A stretch of 64,000 bases of DNA from Cryptosporangium phraense. GTDB lineage: Bacteria; Actinomycetota; Actinomycetes; Mycobacteriales; Cryptosporangiaceae. Positions 7,637 through 16,051 of the stretch are shown here, one piece after another. The position numbers and the translations under genes were made by a program. Position 1 is the first letter of the stretch. Every line of letters starts with the position of its first letter. The stretch lies in assembly GCF_006912135.1 (NCBI RefSeq), contig NZ_VIRS01000013.1, forward strand, positions 62,001-126,000. The letters are read 5' to 3'. The notes beneath the pieces are model-generated. The model saw nothing but the letters and a program-made list of their open reading frames with translations, made no database searches and was not told the origin of the DNA.

Positions 7637-8464
7637 GTGACGGCTGCACCGGACACGATCGTTCTGATCCACGGGCTGTGGATGACCCCACTGGCCTGGG
7701 AGCACTGGGTGACCCGGTACGAGGCCCGCGGTTTCCGCGTGCTGACGCCCGGTTATCCGGGGATCGGCCAGGGCGAGGAGGGGCTGGCCACACTGAGGTC
7801 CGATCCCGACGCCGTGGCCGGCGTCGGCGTCCGCGAGGTGATGGATCACCTGACCGACCTCGTGGGGAACCTGGACTCCGCGCCGATCCTCATGGGCCAC
7901 TCGTTCGGCGGTACGTTCGCCCAGCTGCTGGTCGGCAACGGCCTCGGCGCGGCCGGAGTCTGCATCGACAGTGCGCCGGTCAAGGGCGTCAACGCGATGC
8001 CGCTGTCGGAGATCCGGTCGGTGCTGCCGGTGCTGGACGACCCGGCCAACGTCGGGAAGGCGTCGACCCTCACGCCGAAACAGTTCCACTACGCCTTCAC
8101 CAACGCGCAGGACGAGGCGGTGTCGCAGCACGCCTACGACCGCTACTCCGCTCCGACGCCGGCCAAGGTGCTGTTCGAGGGCGGCTTCGCGGCCGTGACG
8201 CCGCACGCGTCGACGACGTTCGACTTCGCCGACGACGACCGCGCGCCGCTGCTGTTCATCTCCGGCGGAAGCGACCACATCCTGCCTCCGGTCGTCCAGG
8301 ACCACAACTACCGGAAATGCGCTCGGCATTCGAGCGCCGTCGCCGCGCACACGGTCTTCGCCGGCCGTGACCACTACACCTGCGGTGCGCCCGGCTGGGA
8401 GGCCGTCGCGGACCTCGCGCTGGACTGGGCGCTGGACCCGACGGCGGGGGAGCTCGCCCGATGA
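7637..8464 (+). CDS. Alpha/beta hydrolase
   Basis: A 275-residue alpha/beta-hydrolase-fold enzyme. The oxyanion-side motif LIHGLWM is near the N-terminus, the nucleophile elbow is GHSFGG, an acidic residue lies in ISGGSDHILPP, and the catalytic His is in FAGRDHYTCG. No signal peptide is seen, so it is cytoplasmic. The GTG start follows GAAGGGA at a suitable distance. The stop overlaps the next gene as ATGA. The substrate is unknown; the sequence resembles generic esterase/lipase-like actinobacterial proteins. Confidence 0.88.
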   Translation: MTAAPDTIVLIHGLWMTPLAWEHWVTRYEARGFRVLTPGYPGIGQGEEGLATLRSDPDAVAGVGVREVMDHLTDLVGNLDSAPILMGHSFGGTFAQLLVGNGLGAAGVCIDSAPVKGVNAMPLSEIRSVLPVLDDPANVGKASTLTPKQFHYAFTNAQDEAVSQHAYDRYSAPTPAKVLFEGGFAAVTPHASTTFDFADDDRAPLLFISGGSDHILPPVVQDHNYRKCARHSSAVAAHTVFAGRDHYTCGAPGWEAVADLALDWALDPTAGELAR

Positions 8465-8697
8465 CCGACAGCCACCGCCGGACGCCGTCCTGGCGCGAGA
8501 TCTACCAGGGCGGCTCCGAAGAGGCCGAGCAGGAGCATTTCCGCGGGCTCGAGGCCGAGTTCGCCGCTCGGCTGGCCACCGCACCGGTGCGGTTCGCGCT
8601 GCACCTGCCGAGGTTCGTCAGCGAAGAACTGACGCCGATCGAGGACCGTGCGGTCGAGTGGATGGATCGGGCGTCGGCCGGGCGCGGCGGCGTCTGA
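8461..8697 (+). CDS. Small hypothetical protein
   Basis: A 78-residue acidic, soluble, probably helical protein (WREIYQGGSEEAEQEHFRGL, then FALHLPRFVSEELTPIEDRA). Its ATG overlaps the hydrolase stop, indicating co-translation. The high third-position GC supports coding. No family is recognised. It lies 4 bases upstream of a membrane-protein gene, so the four genes from 7.6 to 9.75 kb look like one operon. Confidence 0.68.
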   Translation: MTDSHRRTPSWREIYQGGSEEAEQEHFRGLEAEFAARLATAPVRFALHLPRFVSEELTPIEDRAVEWMDRASAGRGGV

Positions 8698-8701
8698 CGG
8701 G

Positions 8702-9217
8702 ATGGCCACCGACTGGCAGAGCTTCGCCGTCATGATCGGAGGGGCCAGCGGCGCCCTGACCGGGCTGCTCTTCGTCGCTGTCTCGCTCAACGCGACCCGG
8801 ATCGCCGGGCACCGGGGGTTGCGCGCGAGCGCCGTCCAGACCCTCGTGCTGTTCCTCGCGCCGCTGGTCATGGCCGCTGTCCTGCTGGTTCCGGGCCAAC
8901 CCGGCTGGGTGCTCGGGGCCGAGCTCGTCGCGGCCGGGCTGGGGGCGAGCCTGAGCCTGCTGGTCACGGGGCAGCGCCGGCGCGGGTTGAGCGTCGACGA
9001 CGAACGGTTGGTCAGCATCTTCGACCGGCGGGACACCAACGTCGTCGTGCTGTTGCTGTTCGTCGTGAGCGGCGTCCTGCTGGTGTGCGGTGTGGACGCG
9101 GGCCTCTACCTGCTCCTGCCGGCCTCGCTCGTGGCCTTCCTCAGCGGCGTCCTCAACGCCTGGAACTTCCTGCTTCCCCCGCTGAACCCGCCCACAACAG
9201 AGGAGAACCTCAGATGA
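8702..9217 (+). CDS. Conserved four- to five-helix membrane protein
   Basis: A 171-residue membrane protein. The N-terminus (FAVMIGGASGALTGLLFVAV) is a recurring motif of small actinobacterial membrane proteins of unknown function. About four further helices follow. The start at 8702 is chosen because it matches the start of conserved-looking sequence; an upstream start at 8648 would run through the preceding gene. The stop overlaps the HdeD-like gene as ATGA. Confidence 0.7.
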   Translation: MATDWQSFAVMIGGASGALTGLLFVAVSLNATRIAGHRGLRASAVQTLVLFLAPLVMAAVLLVPGQPGWVLGAELVAAGLGASLSLLVTGQRRRGLSVDDERLVSIFDRRDTNVVVLLLFVVSGVLLVCGVDAGLYLLLPASLVAFLSGVLNAWNFLLPPLNPPTTEENLR

Positions 9218-9753
9218 GGAACCTGACCGGATCGCTCGTGCTCAAAGGGGCCCTGTCCCTGATCATCGGGCTGATAGCGGTGGTGTGGCCGGCCGTCACG
9301 ATCGAGGCGTTCGTGATCCTCTTCGCCGTCTACGCGTTCATGCTGGCCGGGACGGAGCTGATGCGGGCCTTCGCGTCCCGCGACGCGGGACCGGTGATCG
9401 GCCGGATCCTGCTGGCGCTGCTGGACGCGGTGGCCGGCGTCGCCGCCCTGGTCTGGCCCGGCATCACCGCGCTCGCCCTCACGCTGCTGGTCGCGGGATG
9501 GGCGTTGGTGGCCGGCGCCGTGGAGTTCGGCCTCGTCTTCGGCGCCGGCCGAACGGCGGGAGAAAGGGCTCTGTGGGGGCTGTCGGGCCTGGTGTCGCTG
9601 GCCTTCGGCGTGGTCCTGGTCATCCGACCGGACCTCGGCGCCGTCACCCTGGCCCAGGTGTACGGCCTGTTCAGCATCGTGTCGGGCGTCTCGACGCTCG
9701 TGCTGGCCGGCAACGTCGGGACGGTCGCCCGCGAACCAGCCCCGCGCTACTGA
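9214..9753 (+). CDS. HdeD/DUF308 family membrane protein
   Basis: A 179-residue protein with six closely packed hydrophobic helices in paired repeats (GALSLIIGLIAVVWPAVTIE, then LLDAVAGVAALVWPGITALA, then GLVSLAFGVVLVIRPDLGA). The repeated G-x-W/R-P-turn pattern is typical of HdeD/DUF308 proteins, which are linked to acid resistance in enterobacteria but are of unknown function in actinobacteria. It is the last gene of the hydrolase operon, coupled by an ATGA overlap. Confidence 0.82.
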   Translation: MRNLTGSLVLKGALSLIIGLIAVVWPAVTIEAFVILFAVYAFMLAGTELMRAFASRDAGPVIGRILLALLDAVAGVAALVWPGITALALTLLVAGWALVAGAVEFGLVFGAGRTAGERALWGLSGLVSLAFGVVLVIRPDLGAVTLAQVYGLFSIVSGVSTLVLAGNVGTVAREPAPRY

Positions 9754-9771
9754 GAGCTACCCTCAGCCGAC

Positions 9772-10968
9772 GTGAGCTCCGACGACGCGGTGGCCGCCCT
9801 CGCCGCCCGCATGCACGACCGGATCGACCCGCTGCTCGACCAGACCGTCACCGCGCTCCGCGCTCAGGTTCCCGGCTACGGGCCGCACGACGGTCTGACC
9901 GACGAGGACGTCCGGGACACCCTGCGCATCTACCTGCTGGACCTGCTCGACGACCTGAGCGGCACCCGGCTCGACAACAGCAGCGCGCTCGACGCGCAGA
10001 TGCGCCGGCGGGTCGAGCAGGGGATCACGCTGCCCGACCTGCTGCACAGCTACCGCCTGGGCGTCGAGCAACTCTGGCTCACGTTGGCCACGATCGCCCA
10101 CAAAGACCATGAGGCGACCGACGCCCTGGTGGCCGCCACCCCGATCGTCTTCGAGAGTCTCGACCGCTACTCGCTCCGGGCCAGCCACATCCACCAGGAG
10201 GTGGCCCTGCGCCGGGCCCGGCGCGACGAGCAGGTCCGCGCGGCCCTGCTCGACGTCGTTCTCACCCGCGACCCCAGCATCGGCGCCGCGTTCTGGGACG
10301 CGGTCGCCCAGCTCGGCGTCCCCCGCGACGGCCGGTTCCTGGCCGTCGAGATCCGCGACACCGGGGACGACCGCACCGAACCTCCGCCCGACATCGAGGC
10401 CGGCATCGTGCGGCTGCCCGGGGTCGACGGAGCCTGGTTCCGGGTCGGGCCGCGCTCCCAGACCGCCCTGCTGTCGGTGCGACGCACGACGCCCACCGAC
10501 ACCGACGCCGCCCTGTGGACGACGATCCTCGAGCGGGACCATCTCGTCGCCGGCATCAGCGCCGAGTACCCGTCGATCGCCGGGACACCCCGGGCCTCCG
10601 CCCAGGCTCACGTCGCCGCCGCCGCGGTGTCCCGCCGTCGGCGACTCGTCCGCTACGACCGCGATCTGCTGCCGGTGCTGCTGGCCAGCGCACCGAACGC
10701 GGCCGACGTCCTCGTCCGGGAGACGATCGGCCCGGTACTCGACCAACCGGCCGACCGCCGTGACGCCCTGCTCGACACGGTGCGCGTCTGGCTGGAGACC
10801 GGCCAGTCGCTCGCCGCCAGCGCCCGGCGCCTGCACTGCCATCGCAACACCGTGACGTACCGGCTGAACCGATTCCAACAGCTCACCGGCCGCCAGCTCA
10901 CCGACAACGTCTGGCTCACGCAGGTCGTGCTGGCCCTCGAGGCCGCTGAGACGCGCTCGCCCGACTGA
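9772..10968 (+). CDS. PucR/CdaR-type transcriptional regulator
   Basis: A 398-residue regulator starting at GTG. The first ~150 residues are a helical RsbRD-like sensor region (RRRVEQGITLPDLLHSYRLG). The middle is a GGDEF-like domain seen in CdaR regulators. The C-terminus is the PucR helix-turn-helix (VRVWLETGQSLAASARRL, then HCHRNTVTYRLNRFQQLTGR). It lies immediately before the glycoside hydrolase pair, which it may control, although it is separated from them by about 100 bp. The inducer is unknown. Confidence 0.88.
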   Translation: MSSDDAVAALAARMHDRIDPLLDQTVTALRAQVPGYGPHDGLTDEDVRDTLRIYLLDLLDDLSGTRLDNSSALDAQMRRRVEQGITLPDLLHSYRLGVEQLWLTLATIAHKDHEATDALVAATPIVFESLDRYSLRASHIHQEVALRRARRDEQVRAALLDVVLTRDPSIGAAFWDAVAQLGVPRDGRFLAVEIRDTGDDRTEPPPDIEAGIVRLPGVDGAWFRVGPRSQTALLSVRRTTPTDTDAALWTTILERDHLVAGISAEYPSIAGTPRASAQAHVAAAAVSRRRRLVRYDRDLLPVLLASAPNAADVLVRETIGPVLDQPADRRDALLDTVRVWLETGQSLAASARRLHCHRNTVTYRLNRFQQLTGRQLTDNVWLTQVVLALEAAETRSPD

Positions 10969-11067
10969 CCGCTGTCCACAGGCCATTGCCAACGCGTCAC
11001 CGCGTGATCGACAGTGGGTGGCGCGAGATCGCCGACCCGGCCCTCAACCCCGGAGGTTCACCAGCTG

Positions 11068-13725
11068 ATGAGCGCGGAGCGGGAGCGGGTAGCCGGATTC
11101 GGACGGCTGGACCTCGGGCTGCGGCAGGCGAGCGACTGGTACCTGTGGGGGCCGTATCTCTCCGAACGCCAGTGGGGCACGGTCCGGGAGGACTACAGCG
11201 CCGACGGCCAGGCCTGGACGTACCTGCCGCACGACCACGCCCGCTCCCGCGCCTACCGCTGGGGCGAAGACGGCCTGGCCGGCTTCAGCGACGTCGAGCA
11301 GCGGCTCTGTCTCGGGCTGGCCCTGTGGAACGAGCGCGACCCGATCCTCAAGGAGCGGATCTACGGGCTGACCGGCGCGGAAGGCAACCACGGCGAGGAC
11401 GCCAAGGAGTACTGGTGGTTCCTCGACGCGCTGCCCAGCCACGCCTGGAACCGCTGGCGCTACCACTACCCGCAGGCCGCCTTCCCGTACGAGGACCTGC
11501 GCTCGACCAACGCCTCCCGCGGGCGGCACGACCCGGAGTACGAACTGCTCGACACCGGGGTGTTCGACGACGACCGGTACTGGGTCGTCGAGGTCGACTA
11601 CGCCAAGGCCGACCCCACCGACCTGCTGATGACGATCCGGGTCACGAACGCCGGCCCCGACACCGCCCCGCTGCACGTGCTGCCGCAGCTCTGGTACCGC
11701 AACACCTGGTCCTGGCGCGGCCGCGAGCCGGAGGTCCTGGAGGCCGACGGGAACGTCGTCCGCACGACCCACCCCTTCCTCGGCGACCTGGTGTTCGTTC
11801 CCGAGGGCGCCCCGGAGCTGCTGTTCTGCGACAACGAGACCAACACCCAGCGCCTCTACGGCACGAAGGGCCCGGACTTCCCCAAGGACGGCATCGGCGA
11901 CCACGTCATCCACGGCGACGACTCGGTCAACCCGCAGCGCCGGGGTAGCCGCTGCGCGGCCTGGTACAGGTTGTCGGTCCCGGGCGGGGAGACCGTCGAG
12001 CTCCGGCTCCGCCTCCGCCCCGCGGAGGCCGCACCCGGAGATTTCGACGACGTCCGGCGCGCCCGCCGAGCCGAGGCCGACGAGTTCCACGCCGAACTGG
12101 CCCCCGACACCGCCGACGCCGACGAGGCGGCCGTCCTCCGCCAGGCCGTCGCCGGGCTGTTGTGGAGCAAGCAGTTCTACGCCTACGACGTGGCCCGCTG
12201 GCTCGACGGCGACCCGGCCCAGCCGCCGCCACCGCTGGAGCGCCGTGGCGGCCGCAATGCCCGCTGGCGCACGTTCCAGGCGTTCGACATCATGTCGATG
12301 CCCGACACCTGGGAGTACCCCTGGTTCGCGGCCTGGGATCTGGCCTTCCAGTGCGTGGCGCTGGCCCACGTCGATCCGGCGTTCGCCAAGTACCAGCTGA
12401 GCCTGCTCTGCCGGGAGTGGTTCCAGCACCCCGACGGCGCGCTGCCCGCCTACGAGTGGGACTTCGGCGATGTCAACCCGCCGGTGCAGGCCTGGGCCGT
12501 GCTCGAGGTGTTCGCGCTGGACGGCGGCACCGACCTGGACTTCCTCTCCCGGGTCTTCGACAAGCTGCTGGTCAACTTCACCTGGTGGATCAACCGGCAG
12601 GACACCGACGGAGACACGCTGTTCGGCGGCGGGTTCATGGGCCTGGACAACATCGGCCCGATCGACCGCTCGCACCTGCCGCCGGGCTGGATCCTCGAGC
12701 AGGCCGACAGCACCGGCTGGATGGCCTCCTACGCCGCTGCCATGGCGACGATCGCCGCGGTTCTCGACCGGGCGGCGTCCCGGCCCGCGCTCGACCTCGT
12801 CCAGAAGTTCCTCGAGCACTTCGCCCAGATCCGCGAGGCGCTCGACGGCGCTGAACTCTGGGACGAGGAGACGGGCCTGTTCAACGACCGGCTCACGCTC
12901 CCCGACGGCCGCTCGACCTGGGTCCAGGTCCGCTCGATGGTGTCGATGATCCCGATGCTGGCCGTGGGCGTCGTCAGCGAGGAGGCGCTCGGGCGGTCCG
13001 TCGCGGTCGGCAAGCGGTTCGCCCGCTTCCTGGCCCGGCGCGGGATCGCCGGGCCCGACGATCTCGTCGAGACCGGCCTGCTGCGCGGCGAGGCCGGGCA
13101 CCGCAGCCTGCTCGTCGGCGTCGTCTCCGTCGATCGCGTGCAGCGGATGCTGCAGATCCTGTTCGACGAGTCGGAGTTCCTGTCCCCGCACGGGCTGCGG
13201 TCCCTGTCCGCCCGCCACCGCGACCAGCCGGCCGTGCTGGATTTCGCGGGCATCCGGGCGAACGTCGACTACGAGCCGGCGGAGTCGACGATCGGCATGT
13301 TCGGCGGCAACTCGAACTGGCGGGGGCCGGTCTGGTTCCCGGTCAACCACCTGGTCGTCTCCGCGCTGGAGCGCTACTACCGCTTCTACGGCGACGACGT
13401 GCGGATCGAGTACCCGACCGGCTCCGGCCACACCGCGACGCTGAACGAGGTCGCCGCCGACCTCCGCGGGCGTCTGGTGGGGACGTTCCTCCGCGGTGCG
13501 GACGGGAGCCGGCCGTGCTTCGGCGGCACGACCCGCCTGCAGACCGATCCGCGCTGGCGAGACAACATCCTGTTCCACGAGTACTTCCACGGCGACAACG
13601 GCGCCGGCCTCGGCGCGACCCACCAGACCGGCTGGACCGGCCTGGTCGTCGACCTGATCCGGCGCCGCCACGGCGCGGTCACGCCGACCGCCGACGTCGT
13701 CCAGCGTCTGATCACCGGCTCATGA
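11068..13725 (+). CDS. GH63-like (MGH1-type) glucosidase
   Basis: An 885-residue cytoplasmic glycoside hydrolase with the (alpha/alpha)6-barrel found in GH63/MGH1 proteins. The N-terminal beta-rich part includes RQASDWYLWGPYLSERQWGT and KEYWWFLDALPSHAWNRWRY. The barrel has FDIMSMPDTWEYPWFAAWDL, GGGFMGLDNIGPIDRS and ESTIGMFGGNSNWRGPVWFP, with conserved acidic residues. No signal peptide is seen. A GGAGG site lies 11 bases upstream of the chosen ATG. The stop overlaps the GH13 gene as ATGA, so the two act together, probably on an alpha-glucoside such as a glucose-containing osmolyte or oligosaccharide. The exact substrate is not readable. Confidence 0.85.
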   Translation: MSAERERVAGFGRLDLGLRQASDWYLWGPYLSERQWGTVREDYSADGQAWTYLPHDHARSRAYRWGEDGLAGFSDVEQRLCLGLALWNERDPILKERIYGLTGAEGNHGEDAKEYWWFLDALPSHAWNRWRYHYPQAAFPYEDLRSTNASRGRHDPEYELLDTGVFDDDRYWVVEVDYAKADPTDLLMTIRVTNAGPDTAPLHVLPQLWYRNTWSWRGREPEVLEADGNVVRTTHPFLGDLVFVPEGAPELLFCDNETNTQRLYGTKGPDFPKDGIGDHVIHGDDSVNPQRRGSRCAAWYRLSVPGGETVELRLRLRPAEAAPGDFDDVRRARRAEADEFHAELAPDTADADEAAVLRQAVAGLLWSKQFYAYDVARWLDGDPAQPPPPLERRGGRNARWRTFQAFDIMSMPDTWEYPWFAAWDLAFQCVALAHVDPAFAKYQLSLLCREWFQHPDGALPAYEWDFGDVNPPVQAWAVLEVFALDGGTDLDFLSRVFDKLLVNFTWWINRQDTDGDTLFGGGFMGLDNIGPIDRSHLPPGWILEQADSTGWMASYAAAMATIAAVLDRAASRPALDLVQKFLEHFAQIREALDGAELWDEETGLFNDRLTLPDGRSTWVQVRSMVSMIPMLAVGVVSEEALGRSVAVGKRFARFLARRGIAGPDDLVETGLLRGEAGHRSLLVGVVSVDRVQRMLQILFDESEFLSPHGLRSLSARHRDQPAVLDFAGIRANVDYEPAESTIGMFGGNSNWRGPVWFPVNHLVVSALERYYRFYGDDVRIEYPTGSGHTATLNEVAADLRGRLVGTFLRGADGSRPCFGGTTRLQTDPRWRDNILFHEYFHGDNGAGLGATHQTGWTGLVVDLIRRRHGAVTPTADVVQRLITGS

Positions 13726-15104
13726 CCGTCGTCTACGAGATCAACACCGCCGTGTGGCTGACCGAGCTCGGCGGCGTCGGCCTCGGCGAGGTCCCCGCTC
13801 AGGTCTGGGACGCGATCGCCGCGCCCGGGATCGACGCGGTGTGGCTGATGGGCGTGTGGGAACGCAGCCCGGCCGGCCGGACGATCGCCCTGCGCAACGA
13901 GGACCTGGTGGCGAGCTTCCGGGCCGCGCTTCCCGACCTGCGAGACGACGACGTCTTCGGCTCGCCCTACTGCGTCCGGGACTACGTCGTCGACGACCGC
14001 CTCGGCGGCCCCGACGGGCTGGCCGCCGCCCGGCGGGCGCTCGCCGCCCGGGGCGTCAAGCTGATCCTGGACTACGTCCCCAACCACGTCGCCCCCGATC
14101 ATCGCTGGCTCACCGAGCACCCCGAGTACCTGATGCCCGGCGACGGCATCGTGGTCGGCGATCACGGCTTCGCGCTGGGCCGTGACCCGTTCTTCCCGCC
14201 GTGGCCGGACGTCGTCCAGCTCGACGCGTTCTCCCCGGGCCTGCGGTCGGCCGCAGCCGAGACCCTGACCTCGATCGGCGCCCAGTGCGACGGGGTCCGC
14301 TGCGACATGGCGATGCTGTTCCTCAACGACGTCTTCGCGCGCACCTGGAACCTCCCGGCTCCGGCCGAGGAGTTCTGGCCGGAGGTCATCGGCCGGGTCC
14401 GCGCCGACCATCCGGACATGCTGTTCCTGGCCGAGGCCTACTGGGGTACCGAGCCCGCGCTGCTCGCCCAGGGCTTCGACCACTGCTACGACAAGACGCT
14501 CTACGACCATCTGGTGCACGCCGATCCGCGCGCGGTACGCGTCCACCTCGGTAGTGCGGGGACCGGCACCGTTCGCTTCCTGGAGAACCACGACGAACCC
14601 CGGGCCGCGGCCGTGCTGCCCGAAGGGCAGGAGCGCGCCGCGGCCATCGCGACCGCGACGCTTCCCGGCGTGACCCTGTGGCACGAGGGTCAGTTCACCG
14701 GCCGGCGCGTCCACGTCCCGGTGTTCCTCTCCCGACGTCCGGACGAACCGCCCTCCGAGTCGCTGCGCGGCTTCTACGCCGGCCTGCTCGCCGCGGTCGA
14801 CCGCCGCGGCGAGTGGCAGCTGCTGGCCTGCGAGGGCTGGCCCGACAATCCCAGCGCCGAGCAACTGCTGGCCTGGAGCTGGACGGCTTCCGACGTGCGT
14901 CAGCTGGTCGTCGTCAACTATGCGGACGCCCCGGCGCAGGGCCGCGTCCGGCCGGCGTGGGGTGATCTGGCGGGGACGTCGTGGACGCTGCGGGAGCGGC
15001 TGTCGGACACCGAGTACGTCCGAGACGGAGACACGCTCACCAGCGACGGCCTGTACGTCGCGCTCCCGGGCTGGGGCTTCCACTGGCTCACCGTGTCGCG
15101 CTGA
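13722..15104 (+). CDS. GH13 alpha-amylase-family enzyme
   Basis: A 460-residue (beta/alpha)8-barrel enzyme. All four GH13 regions are visible: LDYVPNHV (region I), DGVRCDMAM with nucleophile D195 (II), LAEAYW with acid/base E238 (III) and FLENHDE with H290-D291 (IV). A C-terminal beta domain is present. It has no signal peptide, so it should act in the cytoplasm with the coupled GH63-like enzyme. The specificity could be hydrolysis or glucosyl transfer. The start is fixed by the 4-bp overlap. Confidence 0.9.
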   Translation: MTVVYEINTAVWLTELGGVGLGEVPAQVWDAIAAPGIDAVWLMGVWERSPAGRTIALRNEDLVASFRAALPDLRDDDVFGSPYCVRDYVVDDRLGGPDGLAAARRALAARGVKLILDYVPNHVAPDHRWLTEHPEYLMPGDGIVVGDHGFALGRDPFFPPWPDVVQLDAFSPGLRSAAAETLTSIGAQCDGVRCDMAMLFLNDVFARTWNLPAPAEEFWPEVIGRVRADHPDMLFLAEAYWGTEPALLAQGFDHCYDKTLYDHLVHADPRAVRVHLGSAGTGTVRFLENHDEPRAAAVLPEGQERAAAIATATLPGVTLWHEGQFTGRRVHVPVFLSRRPDEPPSESLRGFYAGLLAAVDRRGEWQLLACEGWPDNPSAEQLLAWSWTASDVRQLVVVNYADAPAQGRVRPAWGDLAGTSWTLRERLSDTEYVRDGDTLTSDGLYVALPGWGFHWLTVSR

Positions 15105-15131
15105 CCGCCTCGACGAACCTCAGTTGGGCGG

Positions 15132-15326
15132 GTGGCTCCGGGACCAGGCCGCCCGGTCGCCGAGGGCCTGGTGGAGCCGCAGGCCGGCCTCGGCGGCCCC
15201 GACACGGCCATCTTCCGGAAGGCCGACGCGGCCTCCCGAGCCGCGCTCGAGAGCGCCGGTCCGGCCACGGTGGCCCTCTACCACCGGCAACTGGCCGCCA
15301 TCGCGAAGGCCGCGGCCACGCATTAA
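15132..15326 (+). CDS. Short uncharacterised ORF, possible gene remnant
   Basis: A 64-residue frame (GTG start; a later GTG at 15171 is equally good) ending LYHRQLAAIAKAAATH. Third codon positions are almost all G or C, as in real genes here. The sequence DTAIFRKADAASRAALESAG looks like the end of a helical protein. It sits alone in the gap before the leftward deaminase-like gene. It could be a true small protein or the tail of a lost gene. Confidence 0.3.
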   Translation: MAPGPGRPVAEGLVEPQAGLGGPDTAIFRKADAASRAALESAGPATVALYHRQLAAIAKAAATH

Positions 15327-15356
15327 CTCGCCCCGCCGTCGCTCTTCGGCGTCCGG

Positions 15357-16031
15357 TCACCAACTGCTGGTGTCGACCAGCTGGTTCAATGGCGTCCCGC
15401 CGTGGAAGGTACCCATTCCCACCACGCCGTTCAGCGGCATGAACACGCCATGGGCTCCGGCCAGCGGGGTGGCTTGAACGGCGTCCGGGTAGTCCCACCG
15501 CCACCACACGTTCAACGTCACCGGGCCGCCGGGGGCGATGGCGGCCGCGAACGGATTGGGGACGCCCCCACCGGCGCCGGCCAGCCAGTTCTGACAGTTG
15601 ATACACGGGGTGAGCTCGACGAACAGGGCGGCCTGAGCCGGGGCGGCGGGCGGCGAGTAGAGCGCGGCGCCCAGTGGTGCGACCGTCAGAGCCGCCCGTT
15701 CGGCATGGCCTCCGACCACCGGGTTCTGGACGAGCCCGGCGGCCATCTGAGAATTCCCGAACACCACGGCGTACTGCTGAGCCGCCGCGGCCGGGACCGG
15801 GCCGAGAACCGGCCCCTGCTGCTCGTCGTAGCCGACCACCGGCCCCACGGCGCCGTGACCGTCGATCGGAGTGATCGCGACCGCGGCGCAGCAGGAATCC
15901 GAGCCGACCCCGGCTTGCGTGTGCCGGACCGCGCCGAATTGCGCGACGCACTGCTGGGCCAGTTCCTTCGCCAACGAATAGGTGGGCAGATGGGCGTTCG
16001 CGGGACTGAGCTGCCGGTAGACGACGGGCAT
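15357..16031 (-). CDS. Cytidine-deaminase-fold protein, candidate CIS effector
   Basis: A 224-residue protein carrying the zinc-binding signature of the deaminase superfamily: HAE at residues 109-111 and PCxxC at 142-146 (TPCINCQNWL). These follow a strand (SCCAAVAIT) and precede strand LNVWWRW, in the usual order. The HAE Glu would be the proton shuttle. It lacks the PCGxC form of housekeeping cytidine deaminases. Housekeeping cytidine deaminases are about 130 residues; this one is longer, Ala/Gly/Pro-rich, and encoded beside a contractile injection locus and just downstream of a membrane-anchored propeller. That suggests a toxin or cargo with nucleic-acid or nucleotide deaminase activity, but this is inference. 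No signal peptide is seen. The start at 16031 follows AGGTGTTCC. Confidence 0.72.
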   Translation of the reverse strand: MPVVYRQLSPANAHLPTYSLAKELAQQCVAQFGAVRHTQAGVGSDSCCAAVAITPIDGHGAVGPVVGYDEQQGPVLGPVPAAAAQQYAVVFGNSQMAAGLVQNPVVGGHAERAALTVAPLGAALYSPPAAPAQAALFVELTPCINCQNWLAGAGGGVPNPFAAAIAPGGPVTLNVWWRWDYPDAVQATPLAGAHGVFMPLNGVVGMGTFHGGTPLNQLVDTSSW

Positions 16032-16051
16032 GGAACACCTTCCCGGGATGG

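Noticed and set aside
11044-13671. Long antisense ORF opposite the GH63-like gene
   Set aside because: It is a high-GC frame artefact with low-complexity Val/Gly/Arg sequence and no domain; the sense frame has a recognisable enzyme.
15357-16031. Housekeeping cytidine deaminase
   Set aside because: It lacks the PCGxC form and short length of Cdd, and its neighbours are not nucleoside genes.
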